38,037 nucleotides of DNA from Demequina subtropica (GCF_000971235.1 NZ_BBMB01000017.1:1-38037); one strand, 5' to 3'. Positions 7,631 to 15,827 are shown, counted from the first letter of the stretch. Numbers and translations are program-made. The notes: a model not told the origin generated them from the sequence alone.

Positions 7631-9061
7631 ATGGCAGGGATGACGAAGGCGCAGCTCGAGGCCCGCCTCCTCGAGCTCGAGTCGGAGAACTCGCGCCTCC
7701 AGGAGGCGATCGAGGAGAACACGCGGCTGCGCGCGACGCTCGCGCCCACGGAGGCCGCCCCGGCGCCCGCGGCCCCGCAGCCCCACCCGGCGCGCGGACG
7801 CGCCTTCCTGGGGCTCGTGCTCATCGTCCTCGGCGCGCTCGTGGCGCCGCTCGGGACGGTGGCGGCGTACGCGAGCCGCATGGCCAGCGACACGGACGTG
7901 TTCGTCAACACCCTCGCGCCGCTCGCCGAGGACCCCGACGTCCAGGCGTTCGTGGTCGACGAGGCGACCGCGGCGATCGACCAGGCGCTCGACACCGACG
8001 CGCTGGTCGCGGACCTCCTCGCGAGCGTGATCGACGAGGACTCGACGCCGCGCCTCGCGAACGCCTCGGAGGTCCTGGGACCGCTGCTCGCGGACCAGGC
8101 ACGGGTGGCGATCCGGAGCGCGCTCACCCAGGTGGTCGGCGCCGAGGCCTTCGCGACCGTCTGGCGCGAGGCGCTCACGCTCGCGCACGGCCAGCTGGCG
8201 GGCGTGCTCAGCGCCGATGCCGACGGCGCCATCGCCGTCGACGAGGCGGGCGTGGTCCAGCTGCAGCTCCAGCCGATCATCGAGCAGCTGAGGCCGGCGC
8301 TGGTCGACGCAGGCTTCACGCTCGCGGACTCCATCCCGGATGTGGACGTGAACGTCACCCTGGCCGAGGTGCCCAAGGTGGCGCAGGCGCGCCTGGGCTA
8401 CTCGATCCTGCACACCATCGGCACGGTGCTGCCATGGATCGCGCTCGCGCTCATCGCGGCGGGCATCCTGGTCCACCCCCGCCGGCCGCGCGCGAGCATC
8501 GTCGCCGGCGCGCTGCTGCTCATCGTGGGAGTGGTGCTCGCGCTCGTGGTCGCGACCGCGGGCGACATCGTCGCGGCCGGGCTCGCGACCGAGGTGCCGA
8601 CCGCGGCCACCGCGGCGATCTACGGGGCCCTCACGGCGGAGCCCGGCGCCGTGCTCATCGCGTACATCGTCGCGGGCGCCGTCGCCATCCTCACCGGCCT
8701 CGCGCTCGGAGGATCGCGCCCCGCGGCGACCGTGCGCCGCCTCGGCGGGACGTACGTGACGCGCGGCGCCACCACGCTCGACGCGCACGGCTGGCGGCCC
8801 GCCGCGCTCGGCGGGCTGCTGCGCCGTCAAGGCTGGCCGCTGTGGCCGTGGCTCGCGCTCGTGTTCCTGCTGCTGTTCGCGACCCTGCGTCCGTTCACCC
8901 CGGCGGGCGTCGTGGTGGGCGTGATCGTCCTCGGCCTCGCGGGCTCCGCCTTCGCGGTCCTACGAGCCGAGGGCGACGCCGCCGCGACGGACGATGCGGC
9001 CATCGCCGCGCCCGATCCCGCACCCGATCCCGCACCCGAGGAACCGTCTCCGACGATCTGA
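7631..9061 (+). CDS. Multi-pass membrane protein of unknown function with N-terminal coiled coil
   Basis: 476 residues from ATG 7631, preceded by GAGGAGGAGCC. Residues 1-37 (KAQLEARLLELESENSRLQE) form a short coiled coil; 38-53 are Ala/Pro-rich. A helix near 55-78 leads into a roughly 200-residue presumably extracytoplasmic region with repeated acidic motifs, then helices near 255-275, 285-305, 325-350, 395-412 and 418-438, and an Asp/Ala/Pro-rich tail. It looks like a conserved actinobacterial integral membrane protein without assigned role. It diverges from the SOS-controlled radical SAM gene; a weak TACGCT (7579-7584) could be its -10. The SOS box lies 85 bases upstream. Confidence 0.85.
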   Translation: MAGMTKAQLEARLLELESENSRLQEAIEENTRLRATLAPTEAAPAPAAPQPHPARGRAFLGLVLIVLGALVAPLGTVAAYASRMASDTDVFVNTLAPLAEDPDVQAFVVDEATAAIDQALDTDALVADLLASVIDEDSTPRLANASEVLGPLLADQARVAIRSALTQVVGAEAFATVWREALTLAHGQLAGVLSADADGAIAVDEAGVVQLQLQPIIEQLRPALVDAGFTLADSIPDVDVNVTLAEVPKVAQARLGYSILHTIGTVLPWIALALIAAGILVHPRRPRASIVAGALLLIVGVVLALVVATAGDIVAAGLATEVPTAATAAIYGALTAEPGAVLIAYIVAGAVAILTGLALGGSRPAATVRRLGGTYVTRGATTLDAHGWRPAALGGLLRRQGWPLWPWLALVFLLLFATLRPFTPAGVVVGVIVLGLAGSAFAVLRAEGDAAATDDAAIAAPDPAPDPAPEEPSPTI

Positions 9062-9096
9062 ACGGGCGCATCGTCCCAGGTCGCACCGGCATATCG

Positions 9097-9138
9097 CGTG
9101 ACCCCTACGTGACCCGTGACCTACGTCCCTTTTACCTT
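9097..9138 (+). promoter_or_regulatory. Candidate promoter with three CGTGACC repeats before the DUF4914 gene
   Basis: CGTGACC occurs at 9097-9103, 9108-9114 and 9115-9121. The middle copy can act as -35 (GTGACC, 9109-9114), with an 18-base spacer and TACCTT (9133-9138) as -10. The -10 equals that of the sugar-importer promoter at 26072. The repeats may bind a regulator. Confidence 0.35.
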
Positions 9139-9223
9139 TCCTTTTGCATCGGCAGACTCGCCGGAGGGCGCGCATCCTTGAGTCATGCGTGCCCTCCCCC
9201 ACCGCGAGCCGAAGGAGCCGAGC

Positions 9224-11131
9224 GTGCTGCACACCCTCACCTACCTCGACCAGCTGACCCTCGCCGAGGACGTGCGCGAGGCCCTGGCCTCGGCGCCGTC
9301 CGTGACGGTCCCGAAGACCCGCCAGGAGCTGTACGCCCTGGCGCTCGGACCCGACGGCGGCCCCGTCTTCTCCGTCGACTACGACGTCGACGGCGAGGTG
9401 GTCACCGAGGCCACCGTGACCCGCTGCCGCAACGGCATCGCGGTCAACTACCCCGAGGACTACATGCGCCGCCGCGACCCGCAGTGCATGGTCATCGCGG
9501 ACGACCGCCCCACCGACAAGACCCGCTACGCCGACCGCTTCGGGCACGGCTTCGACGGCGCCCGGGCGGACACCATGGCGTGGCTCGCACGCCAGGACCT
9601 CGTGGTGGTGCCCTTCAAGGCGGGAGGCCTCACGCACGGCTCTCCGTCGATCGCGATCATGCCCGTCAACGCCGCGTTCTTCGCGACCGCGCTGGTCGAC
9701 CTCCAGGGCTGGGTGACCTTCGACGAGCTCGGCGACTTCACGCCGCGCTCGATCCTCTACGTCGCGCCGCCGTTCCGCCACACCCACTTCGACGGCAAGC
9801 AGGTGGTGGTGCACGAGCGCACCGAGACGCTCCACGAGATCTTCGCCTACAACCTCTACCCGGGTCCGAGCGCCAAGAAGGGCGTGTTCTCGGTGCTGCT
9901 CGACATCGGCGAGCAGGAGGGCTGGATCACCGCGCACGCGTCCTCCGTGCGCGTCACCACGCCGTACGACAACGAGACCGTGATCATGCACGAGGGCGCC
10001 TCTGGCGGCGGCAAGTCCGAGATGTGCCAGGAGCTGCGCCGCGAGGACGACGGCCGCATCCTGCTCGGCGAGAACGTGGTCACCGGCGAGGAGTACCTCA
10101 TCACGCTGTCCGAGACCTCGGACCTCGCCGCCGTCACCGACGACATGACGCTGTGCCACCCCGCGGTCCAGGACGGCAGCGGCAAGATGGTGGTGGCCGA
10201 TGCCGAGGACGGCTGGTTCGTCCGCGTCGACAACCTCACGGCGTACGGCGCCGACGTCCACTTCGAGCGCGCCGTCATCCACCCCGACGAGCCGCTCGTG
10301 TTCTTCAGCATCGACGGCGTCCCCGACGCGACCGCGCTGCCGTGGGAGCACACCCTGGACTCGACCGGCAAGCCGTGCCCCAACCCGCGCGTGGTGATCC
10401 CCCGTCGCATGATCCGGGGCATCGTCAACGACCCGGAGCCGGTCGACGTCCGCACGTTCGGCGTCCGGATGCCGGCCTGCACCTCCGAGAAGCCGACCTA
10501 CGGGATCATGGGCATGACGCACTTCGTGCCGCCGGCCCTCGCGTGGCTGTGGCGGCTCATCGCCCCCCGCGGCGACAAGAACCCGTCGATCGGTGAGGCC
10601 GCGGACGCGGTGCGGAAGCTCGAGCACGGCGGCATGGTGTCGGAGGGCGTGGGGTCGTACTGGCCCTTCTCCACCGGCACGCAGGTCGCGGCCGCGAACC
10701 TGCTGCTCACGCAGATCACGGAGTACAACCGCACGCGCTACGTGCTCACGCCCAACCAGCATGTCGGCGCCTACAAGGTGGGCTTCTCCGGCGAGTGGCT
10801 CACGCGTGAGTGGCTCGCCCGCAAGGGCGGCGGGCGCATGCGTGCCGACCAGCTCGAGCCGGCACGCTGCGCCCTGTTCGGCTACGCGCCCAAGGAGATC
10901 ACGCTGGACGGCCAGCCGATCCGCCGCACGCTGCTGCGCCCCGAGACCCAGTCGCAGGTGGGCACCGCCGCGTACGACGCCGGCTGCGCGATCCTCACGG
11001 GCTTCTTCAAGGCGGAGCTCGAGAAGTTCCTCACGGACGACCTCGACCCGCTGGGCCGCCGGATCATCGAGACGTGCATGGCGGACGGCACGGTCGCGGA
11101 CTACGAGGCGCTCACGCCGATGTACCTGTGA
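9224..11131 (+). CDS. DUF4914 family protein with P-loop, PEPCK-like
   Basis: 635 residues. The sequence matches my recollection of DUF4914, a roughly 630-residue bacterial family with no known reaction. A phosphate-binding loop GASGGGKSE lies near residue 260, with acidic stretches (for example ITLSETSDLAAVTDDM) after it; the arrangement recalls the kinase-loop fold of phosphoenolpyruvate carboxykinase, so a nucleotide-dependent reaction is a fair inference. There is no signal peptide. The start is taken at GTG 9224 because GAAGGAG lies six bases before it; an ATG at 9185 in frame has no such site. The gene stands alone between the membrane protein and the VOC gene. Confidence 0.85.
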   Translation: MLHTLTYLDQLTLAEDVREALASAPSVTVPKTRQELYALALGPDGGPVFSVDYDVDGEVVTEATVTRCRNGIAVNYPEDYMRRRDPQCMVIADDRPTDKTRYADRFGHGFDGARADTMAWLARQDLVVVPFKAGGLTHGSPSIAIMPVNAAFFATALVDLQGWVTFDELGDFTPRSILYVAPPFRHTHFDGKQVVVHERTETLHEIFAYNLYPGPSAKKGVFSVLLDIGEQEGWITAHASSVRVTTPYDNETVIMHEGASGGGKSEMCQELRREDDGRILLGENVVTGEEYLITLSETSDLAAVTDDMTLCHPAVQDGSGKMVVADAEDGWFVRVDNLTAYGADVHFERAVIHPDEPLVFFSIDGVPDATALPWEHTLDSTGKPCPNPRVVIPRRMIRGIVNDPEPVDVRTFGVRMPACTSEKPTYGIMGMTHFVPPALAWLWRLIAPRGDKNPSIGEAADAVRKLEHGGMVSEGVGSYWPFSTGTQVAAANLLLTQITEYNRTRYVLTPNQHVGAYKVGFSGEWLTREWLARKGGGRMRADQLEPARCALFGYAPKEITLDGQPIRRTLLRPETQSQVGTAAYDAGCAILTGFFKAELEKFLTDDLDPLGRRIIETCMADGTVADYEALTPMYL

Positions 11132-11135
11132 GCGG

Positions 11136-11164
11136 TTGACGCGAGGGCGCCCGGGGCGCACGGT
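11136..11164 (+). promoter_or_regulatory. Candidate leaderless promoter of the VOC gene
   Basis: TTGACG (11136-11141), 17-base spacer, CACGGT (11159-11164), then six bases and the ATG at 11171. The geometry is the same as for the radical SAM promoter, although the -10 is poor. Confidence 0.35.
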
Positions 11165-11170
11165 GGCGGG

Positions 11171-11596
11171 ATGACCGCCGACCGCGCTCCGGGCGCCCTC
11201 CAGCTCCGCCTGGTCCTGCACGCTGAGGATCTCGACGCCGCCCTCGCGCTCTTCCGCGACGCGCTCGGCATGCCTGCCGAGCTGGACCTCACCACGCCGA
11301 CCGAGGACGGCGACGCACGCGTGGTGGTCCTCGAGGCGGGCCGGGCGACGCTCGAGCTGGTGAACGGCGCGCAGCGCGCGCTCATCGACTCGCTCGAGGT
11401 GGGACGGCCCGTCGCGCGCGAGGTGAGGGTCGCGCTCGAGGTCGACGATGCGGCGGGCGCGGCCGCAGCCGTGCTCGCGGCGGGCGCAACGCAGGTGGCG
11501 CCTCCCACGCGCACGCCGTGGGGATCGCTCAACGCGAGGTTCGAGACGCCTGCCGGGGTCCAGCTCACCCTGTTCGAGCAGGTGGATCCCGAGTAG
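11171..11596 (+). CDS. VOC (glyoxalase/bleomycin-resistance fold) family protein
   Basis: 141 residues with the beta-alpha-beta-beta-beta repeats of the vicinal oxygen chelate fold: LVLHAEDLDAALALFRDALGM at the N terminus and TPWGSLNARFETPAGVQLTLFEQ at the C terminus, where a metal-binding or structural Glu is usual. Family members include glyoxalases, dioxygenases and resistance proteins; the substrate here cannot be told. The ATG 11171 lacks a typical ribosome-binding site and may be leaderless. The acetyltransferase gene follows 47 bases later with its own candidate -10. Confidence 0.85.
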   Translation: MTADRAPGALQLRLVLHAEDLDAALALFRDALGMPAELDLTTPTEDGDARVVVLEAGRATLELVNGAQRALIDSLEVGRPVAREVRVALEVDDAAGAAAAVLAAGATQVAPPTRTPWGSLNARFETPAGVQLTLFEQVDPE

Positions 11597-11643
11597 CCGT
11601 ACGTCCCGCGCGAGGCACCCGGCGCGGCCCTAGGTTGGAGACC

Positions 11644-12258
11644 GTGACCCACGAGAACCAGATGAAGGCCGCGATGGCCGAGGTGCCGGTCGAGGACCCG
11701 ACCCGCACGGAGTACGAGAAGCTGAGCAACGACGAGTGGTTCAAGTACCGCTCGGGCCCCGAGCTCGCGGACATGCAGCGCGCGACGCTCGCACGCCTGC
11801 GCGAGCTGAACGCGGCCTACTACGACGACCCCGAGGGATCGACGGCTGGGCTCGCGGCGCTCGTGGGCGAGTGCGGGCCGGGCCTCGATTACCGCCCGCC
11901 CCTGTACCTCGAGTACAAGGAGCGCGTGCGCTTCGGCGCGAACGTCTTCATCAACTCCAACCTCATGATCCTGGGCTCGGGCATCGTCACCATCGGGGAC
12001 AACGCGCTCATCGGGCCCGACGCGCGCTTCTACACGGTCAACCACGCCTTCGACGTCGAGATCCGACGCGAAGGCTGGGAGCGCGCCTTCCCCATCACGC
12101 TCGAGCCCGACGTCTGGCTGGGCGGGTCGGTGGTGATCTGCCCGGGTGTGACGATCGGCCGCGGTTCGGTGGTCGCGGCGGGTGCGGTGGTCACCAAGGA
12201 CGTGCCGCCGATGTCCGTGGTCGCCGGCAACCCCGCCCGCGTGATCCGCACGCTGTGA
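11644..12258 (+). CDS. Maltose/galactoside O-acetyltransferase-like left-handed beta-helix enzyme
   Basis: 204 residues. An N-terminal Mac domain (TEYEKLSNDEWFKYRSGPEL... LRELN) precedes hexapeptide repeats from about residue 95 (VTIGDNALIGPDARFYTVNHAFD, VTIGRGSVVAAGAVVTKDVP, VVAGNPARVIRTL). The His in YTVNHAFD fits the catalytic His of maltose, galactoside and Nod-factor acetyltransferases, which move acetyl from acetyl-CoA to a sugar hydroxyl. GTG 11644 is chosen because TAGGTT lies seven bases upstream (leaderless); ATG 11662 is the alternative. Its stop overlaps the next GTG by four bases. Confidence 0.9.
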   Translation: MTHENQMKAAMAEVPVEDPTRTEYEKLSNDEWFKYRSGPELADMQRATLARLRELNAAYYDDPEGSTAGLAALVGECGPGLDYRPPLYLEYKERVRFGANVFINSNLMILGSGIVTIGDNALIGPDARFYTVNHAFDVEIRREGWERAFPITLEPDVWLGGSVVICPGVTIGRGSVVAAGAVVTKDVPPMSVVAGNPARVIRTL

Positions 12259-13244
12259 CCGAGCTCCTGCCCACGCAGCGCGCGCTCGAGCGCAGCGAGC
12301 TCGAGGCCGTCCTCGCGCCGCTCGGCAACGTCGTCGACCACTGGCTCCTCTCGGGCGGCACCTTCTCCGCCGTGCAGGGCGTCGAGCTCGCGGGCGGCGA
12401 GACGATGGTGGTGAAGACCTCGGTGCCGGACACGGGCCGCCTGCTCGCCTACGAGCACGACATGCTGCGATGCGAACGGGACAACCTCGCGCTCGTCGCG
12501 GAGCTCGACGTGCCGGCCCCGCGCGTGCTCCTCGACGACTTCTCGCGCACGCACGCGGACGTGGACGTGCTCGTCATGACCATGATGCCTGGCATGCCGT
12601 GGGACGACGCAGCCCCGGTCATGACGCCCGAGGCGAACGAGCGCGCATCCGAGCAGGTCGGCGCGATCCTCGCGGAGCTCGGGCGCGCGCGAGGCCCGCG
12701 CTTCGGCATGCCGGCGGAGCGCTTCCGCCTGGGCGGCGACACCTGGCCGGGCTTCATGCATCGCCTGATCGAGGCCACGGCGGACGATGCCGAGGCCTGG
12801 GGCGTCGATGTCGAGGCCCGACGCCTGCGGGCGGGCCTGGATGCCGCGAGCACGGCGCTCGCGGAGGTCACGGCGCCCTCGCTGGTGCACGCTGACCTGT
12901 GGCACGGCAACGTGCTCGTCGACCCGAGCACGGGGCAGGTCACGGGCGTGGTCGACTTCGAGCGGTCGCTGTTCGGGGACCCCCTGTGGGGGCTCGCGGG
13001 GGGCGAGACGCACTCGTCCGGCCCGTTCGAGCCCGCCAAGGTGCGCGGCTACGAGTCCGCCATCGGGGCTCCCCTGACCATGGACCGCGCCGCCGAGCTC
13101 CGGGTCGCGCTCTACCGCCTCTGGTCGATGGCGGTGCAGCTCGTCGAGATCGAGCCGCGCGGGTTCAGCGGCGACTGGCTCGCGGGGCACCGCGCCTCGA
13201 TCCGCGCGAACCGCGACCGGCTCTGCGCCATCCTCGGCGTCTGA
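12255..13244 (+). CDS. APH-fold phosphotransferase (aminoglycoside kinase-like)
   Basis: 329 residues. The kinase-like fold shows a nucleotide-binding Lys (VVKTS, about 54), the catalytic loop VHADLWHGNVLV (Asp about 214, Asn about 219) and the metal-binding VVDFERS (Asp about 234), followed by FGDPLWGLAGGE. Substrates in this superfamily include aminoglycosides, choline, fructosamines and amino alcohols; none is indicated here, and a resistance role should not be assumed. The GTG start overlaps the acetyltransferase TGA (GTGA, 12255-12258), so the two are translationally coupled and may act on the same sugar-like molecule. It converges on the hydrolase gene, one base away. Confidence 0.88.
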   Translation: MTELLPTQRALERSELEAVLAPLGNVVDHWLLSGGTFSAVQGVELAGGETMVVKTSVPDTGRLLAYEHDMLRCERDNLALVAELDVPAPRVLLDDFSRTHADVDVLVMTMMPGMPWDDAAPVMTPEANERASEQVGAILAELGRARGPRFGMPAERFRLGGDTWPGFMHRLIEATADDAEAWGVDVEARRLRAGLDAASTALAEVTAPSLVHADLWHGNVLVDPSTGQVTGVVDFERSLFGDPLWGLAGGETHSSGPFEPAKVRGYESAIGAPLTMDRAAELRVALYRLWSMAVQLVEIEPRGFSGDWLAGHRASIRANRDRLCAILGV

Positions 13245-13245
13245 G

Positions 13246-14103
13246 CTACGCCGGCCGGCGGTGCCGCGCGAGGTAGTCGATCACGCGGTCGGCCACCTCC
13301 GGCCAGCGCGAGTCGTGCGTGAGCGAGTGTCCACGGTCGTGGAACTCGACGAAGTCGGTGGGGCTCGGGTTGCGGCTCTGGATGCGGAACGTGGATGCCG
13401 CCATCTCGGGCGGGACAAGGTGATCGTGACCCGCGCCCACGACCAGCATGGGACCGCGCTCCGGGTTGACCGTGTCGACGCTCGCCGGGGACCGGCGCTC
13501 GAAGCGCGAGCGCGAGACCTCGAACACCGCGCGCCCCGAGCCAGGGACATGCGTGGTCTCCCACAGCTCGTGCGCCTCCTCGCGCGGCACGGTGGACGCC
13601 CACGCGTACCGGTACTCGGGGAACGTGAACCGGATCGCACGGTCCCGGTTCGCGAGATCGCCGATGACGGGCGCGGCGGCGACGAGCATCGTCTCGGGCG
13701 CCTGGATCGAGCCCTTCATCGGCGCGGGGCAGATCGCGACGGTCGCACGCGCGAGACCCCGGCCCGCGAGCTTCTGGGCGATCAGCCCGCCGAAGCAGTG
13801 CCCGACCACGAGCGGGGGCTCGCGCAGCAGGGCGATCAGCGCCGTGATCCGGCCCGTGGCCTCGCCGAGGCCGACGCCCGCGAGCCGGTCGGGGCGCCGG
13901 AGCGCCGTCGCGACGGAGTCGGGCTCGCGGGGCCACGCGGCCGCGACCGGGGTCAGCGACGCCTGCGCGAGCGGCTCGAGCCACGGATCCCAGATCGCGG
14001 CGAGCGTCCAGAGATCGTGGACGAGCACCACGGCGGGGCCGTCCGCCACATTCGCGGCGTCGACCTGCGCGCGCTCGGCTGGCGTGAGCTCGATCGATGT
14101 CAT
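13246..14103 (-). CDS. Alpha/beta hydrolase with Cys at the nucleophile position
   Basis: 285 residues, alpha/beta-hydrolase fold without signal peptide. The nucleophile elbow reads VVGHCFGG, so Cys (about 103, codon TGC at 13797-13795) replaces the usual Ser. The usual HG before the oxyanion hole is LVHDLW here. Asp in GAGHDHLVPP and His in HDRGHSL complete a likely Cys-Asp-His triad, as known in dienelactone hydrolases, although overall sequence is closer to its neighbour. It is a tandem paralogue of 14157-15023 (shared WPREP, ARATVAI.PAP.KG, LWET.HV, LQSRN/IQSRN). ATG 14103 follows TAGTGT by nine bases. Substrate unknown. Confidence 0.88.
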   Translation of the reverse strand: MTSIELTPAERAQVDAANVADGPAVVLVHDLWTLAAIWDPWLEPLAQASLTPVAAAWPREPDSVATALRRPDRLAGVGLGEATGRITALIALLREPPLVVGHCFGGLIAQKLAGRGLARATVAICPAPMKGSIQAPETMLVAAAPVIGDLANRDRAIRFTFPEYRYAWASTVPREEAHELWETTHVPGSGRAVFEVSRSRFERRSPASVDTVNPERGPMLVVGAGHDHLVPPEMAASTFRIQSRNPSPTDFVEFHDRGHSLTHDSRWPEVADRVIDYLARHRRPA

Positions 14104-14156
14104 CGCACCTCGACACTAACCGGGACGATGCGCACGGCGCTCGGCGAGCGGCGAGG

Positions 14157-15023
14157 TCACGGACCCGCGTGCTCCTCCAGCCACGCGATCACGGCGTCCG
14201 CGACCTCACGCCAGCCCGCGTCGATCGCGATCGAGTGGCCGCGCCCGGGGAACTCGCGGAACTCGGTCGAGCCGGCGTTACGGCTCTGGAGCTTGAGGGT
14301 CGCCCGGTTGATCGCTGGCGCGACCAGGTGGTCCAGCTCGCCGCCGATGATGAGCAGCGGGCCGCGGGCGGGGTTGTCGAGGTCGACCGAGGCCTCGGAC
14401 CGCGGCTGGAAGCGCGCCGCCGCGGCCTGGAACAGCGGGCGCCCGGGAGCCGCGACGTGCATCGTCTCCCACAGGCGCCGCGCCTCCTCCTTGCCAAGCC
14501 CGTTCGCCCACGCGTACTCGAACTGCGGGAGCGTGAGGCGGATCGCGCGCGAACGGTTCGCGGGGTTCGCGAGCACCGGCGACGAGGCCCGCAGTACAGG
14601 GAGCGGGAGCGGCAGCACGCCCTTGATGGGAGCGGGCTCGATCGCGACGGTGGCGCGCGCGAGGCCGAGCCCGGCGACCTTCTGCGCGAGCAGCCCGCCG
14701 AACGAGTGGCCCACCACGAACGGCGGCAGGTCGAGCGCGCCGATCACCGCGGCGACGTGGTCGGCGGCCTCCTGGATCCCCACGCCCGCGACGGCGTCAG
14801 GATCCGCGAGCGCGGCCTCGAAGGTCTCGGGCTCTCGCGGCCACGCGACGGCGACGGAGGCCATCCCGTGCTCGAGGAGGAGCTCCTGCCAGGGCTTCCA
14901 GCCGTCCGCGACGGCCCACAGCCCGTGGATGAGGACCACCCCGGGCCGTCCGGAGGCGTTGACCGCCTCGATCTGCTCGCGCTCGCGCGCCGTGAGGGGC
15001 GCGGCGGACTCGGCGACGGTCAT
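14157..15023 (-). CDS. Alpha/beta hydrolase, Ser type, paralogue of the downstream gene
   Basis: 288 residues from ATG 15023, which has GGAGGG six bases upstream; an in-frame start at 15086 is not supported. The elbow is VVGHSFGG (Ser about 107), the oxyanion strand LIHGLW is canonical, and the triad is completed by Asp in GGELDHLVAP and His in FPGRGHSIAID. No signal peptide. Its partner 53 bases downstream on the same strand is a duplicate with Cys instead of Ser, suggesting divergence after duplication. Members of this group are often annotated as non-haem peroxidases or esterases; no specific substrate can be given. Confidence 0.9.
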   Translation of the reverse strand: MTVAESAAPLTAREREQIEAVNASGRPGVVLIHGLWAVADGWKPWQELLLEHGMASVAVAWPREPETFEAALADPDAVAGVGIQEAADHVAAVIGALDLPPFVVGHSFGGLLAQKVAGLGLARATVAIEPAPIKGVLPLPLPVLRASSPVLANPANRSRAIRLTLPQFEYAWANGLGKEEARRLWETMHVAAPGRPLFQAAAARFQPRSEASVDLDNPARGPLLIIGGELDHLVAPAINRATLKLQSRNAGSTEFREFPGRGHSIAIDAGWREVADAVIAWLEEHAGP

Positions 15024-15186
15024 GGGAACCCTCCGGGGACTCGCCAGCAGGGGCGGACGCCCCCGACGCGACGCTAACCCCCGCACCCACCCCAGCGGTA
15101 GGCCGTGGTCGGTTTCGGCGGAATCCTGCGCGCCGGTGGGATCCCCAGGTGACGCGGTGCACCCGCGCGCTGTCGGACCGTCGCGC

Positions 15187-15192
15187 TAGCCT
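15187..15192 (+). promoter_or_regulatory. Candidate -10 of the riboswitch transcript
   Basis: TAGCCT ends eight bases before the first paired base of the aptamer. No recognisable -35 was found. Confidence 0.3.
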
Positions 15193-15199
15193 TCACGGA

Positions 15200-15281
15200 G
15201 GATCAAGAAGCCCGGCGCCAAGCCCTTCAGCTCGCCGGCTGGCAACCGCGTTCCCGACACGGTGCCCCTGGAGGAAGATCC
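15200..15281 (+). ncRNA. SAM-responsive riboswitch (SAM-IV or SAM-I/IV type)
   Basis: The closing stem is GGATC (15200-15204)/GATCC (15277-15281). Inside, CCGGCG pairs with CGCCGG around the loop with CAAGCCC, followed by the invariant core GGCAACC, a stem CCG/CGG and GGTGCC with CCTGG, then GAAGATCC. This order (AAGCCC, GGCAACC, GGTGCC, GA before the closing strand) is the SAM-I/SAM-IV core, and the arrangement is closest to the actinobacterial SAM-IV consensus I remember. Downstream CCGCG/CGCGG may form the expression platform just before AAGGAG of the 150-residue gene. Together with flanks it fills the 304-base gap from 15024 to 15327; nothing else was seen there. Expected effect: lower expression when S-adenosylmethionine is plentiful. 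Confidence 0.75.
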
Positions 15282-15327
15282 GCCGCGCGTCGACCGGCCC
15301 GCGGAAGCACGGAACCAAGGAGCACCC

Positions 15328-15780
15328 ATGCCCACCTCACCCCTCCGCCACTGCGGCCTGTCGACCCCGGGCCACAGCCCTCACTTCATCCAGGCGAAGC
15401 GCGCGCTCGCCAACCGCCACCCGAGGCTGCTCACCGTCGTCGCCGTCACCGCCACCGGCGTCGACGTGACCGAGGGGACGGCGGTCGAGCACTGGCGCCT
15501 CCACCCCGCGGGTCGCGCCATCGTCGGCGATGCCCTCGAGCGCGGCGTCACGCATCTCCACGACCAGGGCACGTCCTTCGCCGTCGTCGGCGGCATCGGC
15601 GTCTCGTATTGCGCGGACGACCTGCAGTGGCACGAGTGCTCGTCGCAGGACGTCAACCGGGGCGGGCCCGTGAGCCACTTCCGGCTCGACGGCTACGACG
15701 CCCGCGTCTCCTGCCCCGCGGAGGCGCGCGACCTCGCTGCGTCCTCCCTGGTCCCGGGCATGTGGCTGATCGTCACGTGA
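15328..15780 (+). CDS. Unrecognised 150-residue protein under SAM riboswitch control
   Basis: I do not recognise this protein. The start at ATG 15328 has AAGGAGCACCC directly upstream; an in-frame ATG at 15262 falls inside the aptamer and is rejected. It has no signal peptide or membrane helix. Features: an N-terminal HCGLSTPGHSPHF segment, a strand-rich middle (LLTVVAVTATGVDVT), then SYCADDLQWHECSSQD and RVSCPAEARD, so five cysteines and several histidines, compatible with metal or thiol chemistry, though this is inference. It is the only gene behind the riboswitch and is followed by a strong terminator, so control should be specific to it. A role in methionine, SAM or sulfur metabolism is suggested only by that control. 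Confidence 0.8.
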   Translation: MPTSPLRHCGLSTPGHSPHFIQAKRALANRHPRLLTVVAVTATGVDVTEGTAVEHWRLHPAGRAIVGDALERGVTHLHDQGTSFAVVGGIGVSYCADDLQWHECSSQDVNRGGPVSHFRLDGYDARVSCPAEARDLAASSLVPGMWLIVT

Positions 15781-15787
15781 CGTGCGA

Positions 15788-15827
15788 CGGCTCGCGCTCG
15801 CGGTCACACACCCGCGAGCGCGAGCCG
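15788..15827. terminator. Bidirectional terminator, 16-bp perfect stem
   Basis: CGGCTCGCGCTCGCGG (15788-15803), loop TCACACAC, CCGCGAGCGCGAGCCG (15812-15827). It sits between the convergent riboswitch-controlled gene and the kinase gene; the right arm encodes the last codons of the kinase. No T tract. Confidence 0.65.

Noticed and set aside
8960..11221. 753-codon ORF on the minus strand opposite the DUF4914 gene
   Set aside because: No domain, skewed composition, opposite a conserved gene with a P-loop.
15262..15327. N-terminal extension of the riboswitch-controlled protein from ATG 15262
   Set aside because: It lies inside the aptamer and lacks a ribosome-binding site; ATG 15328 has AAGGAG.
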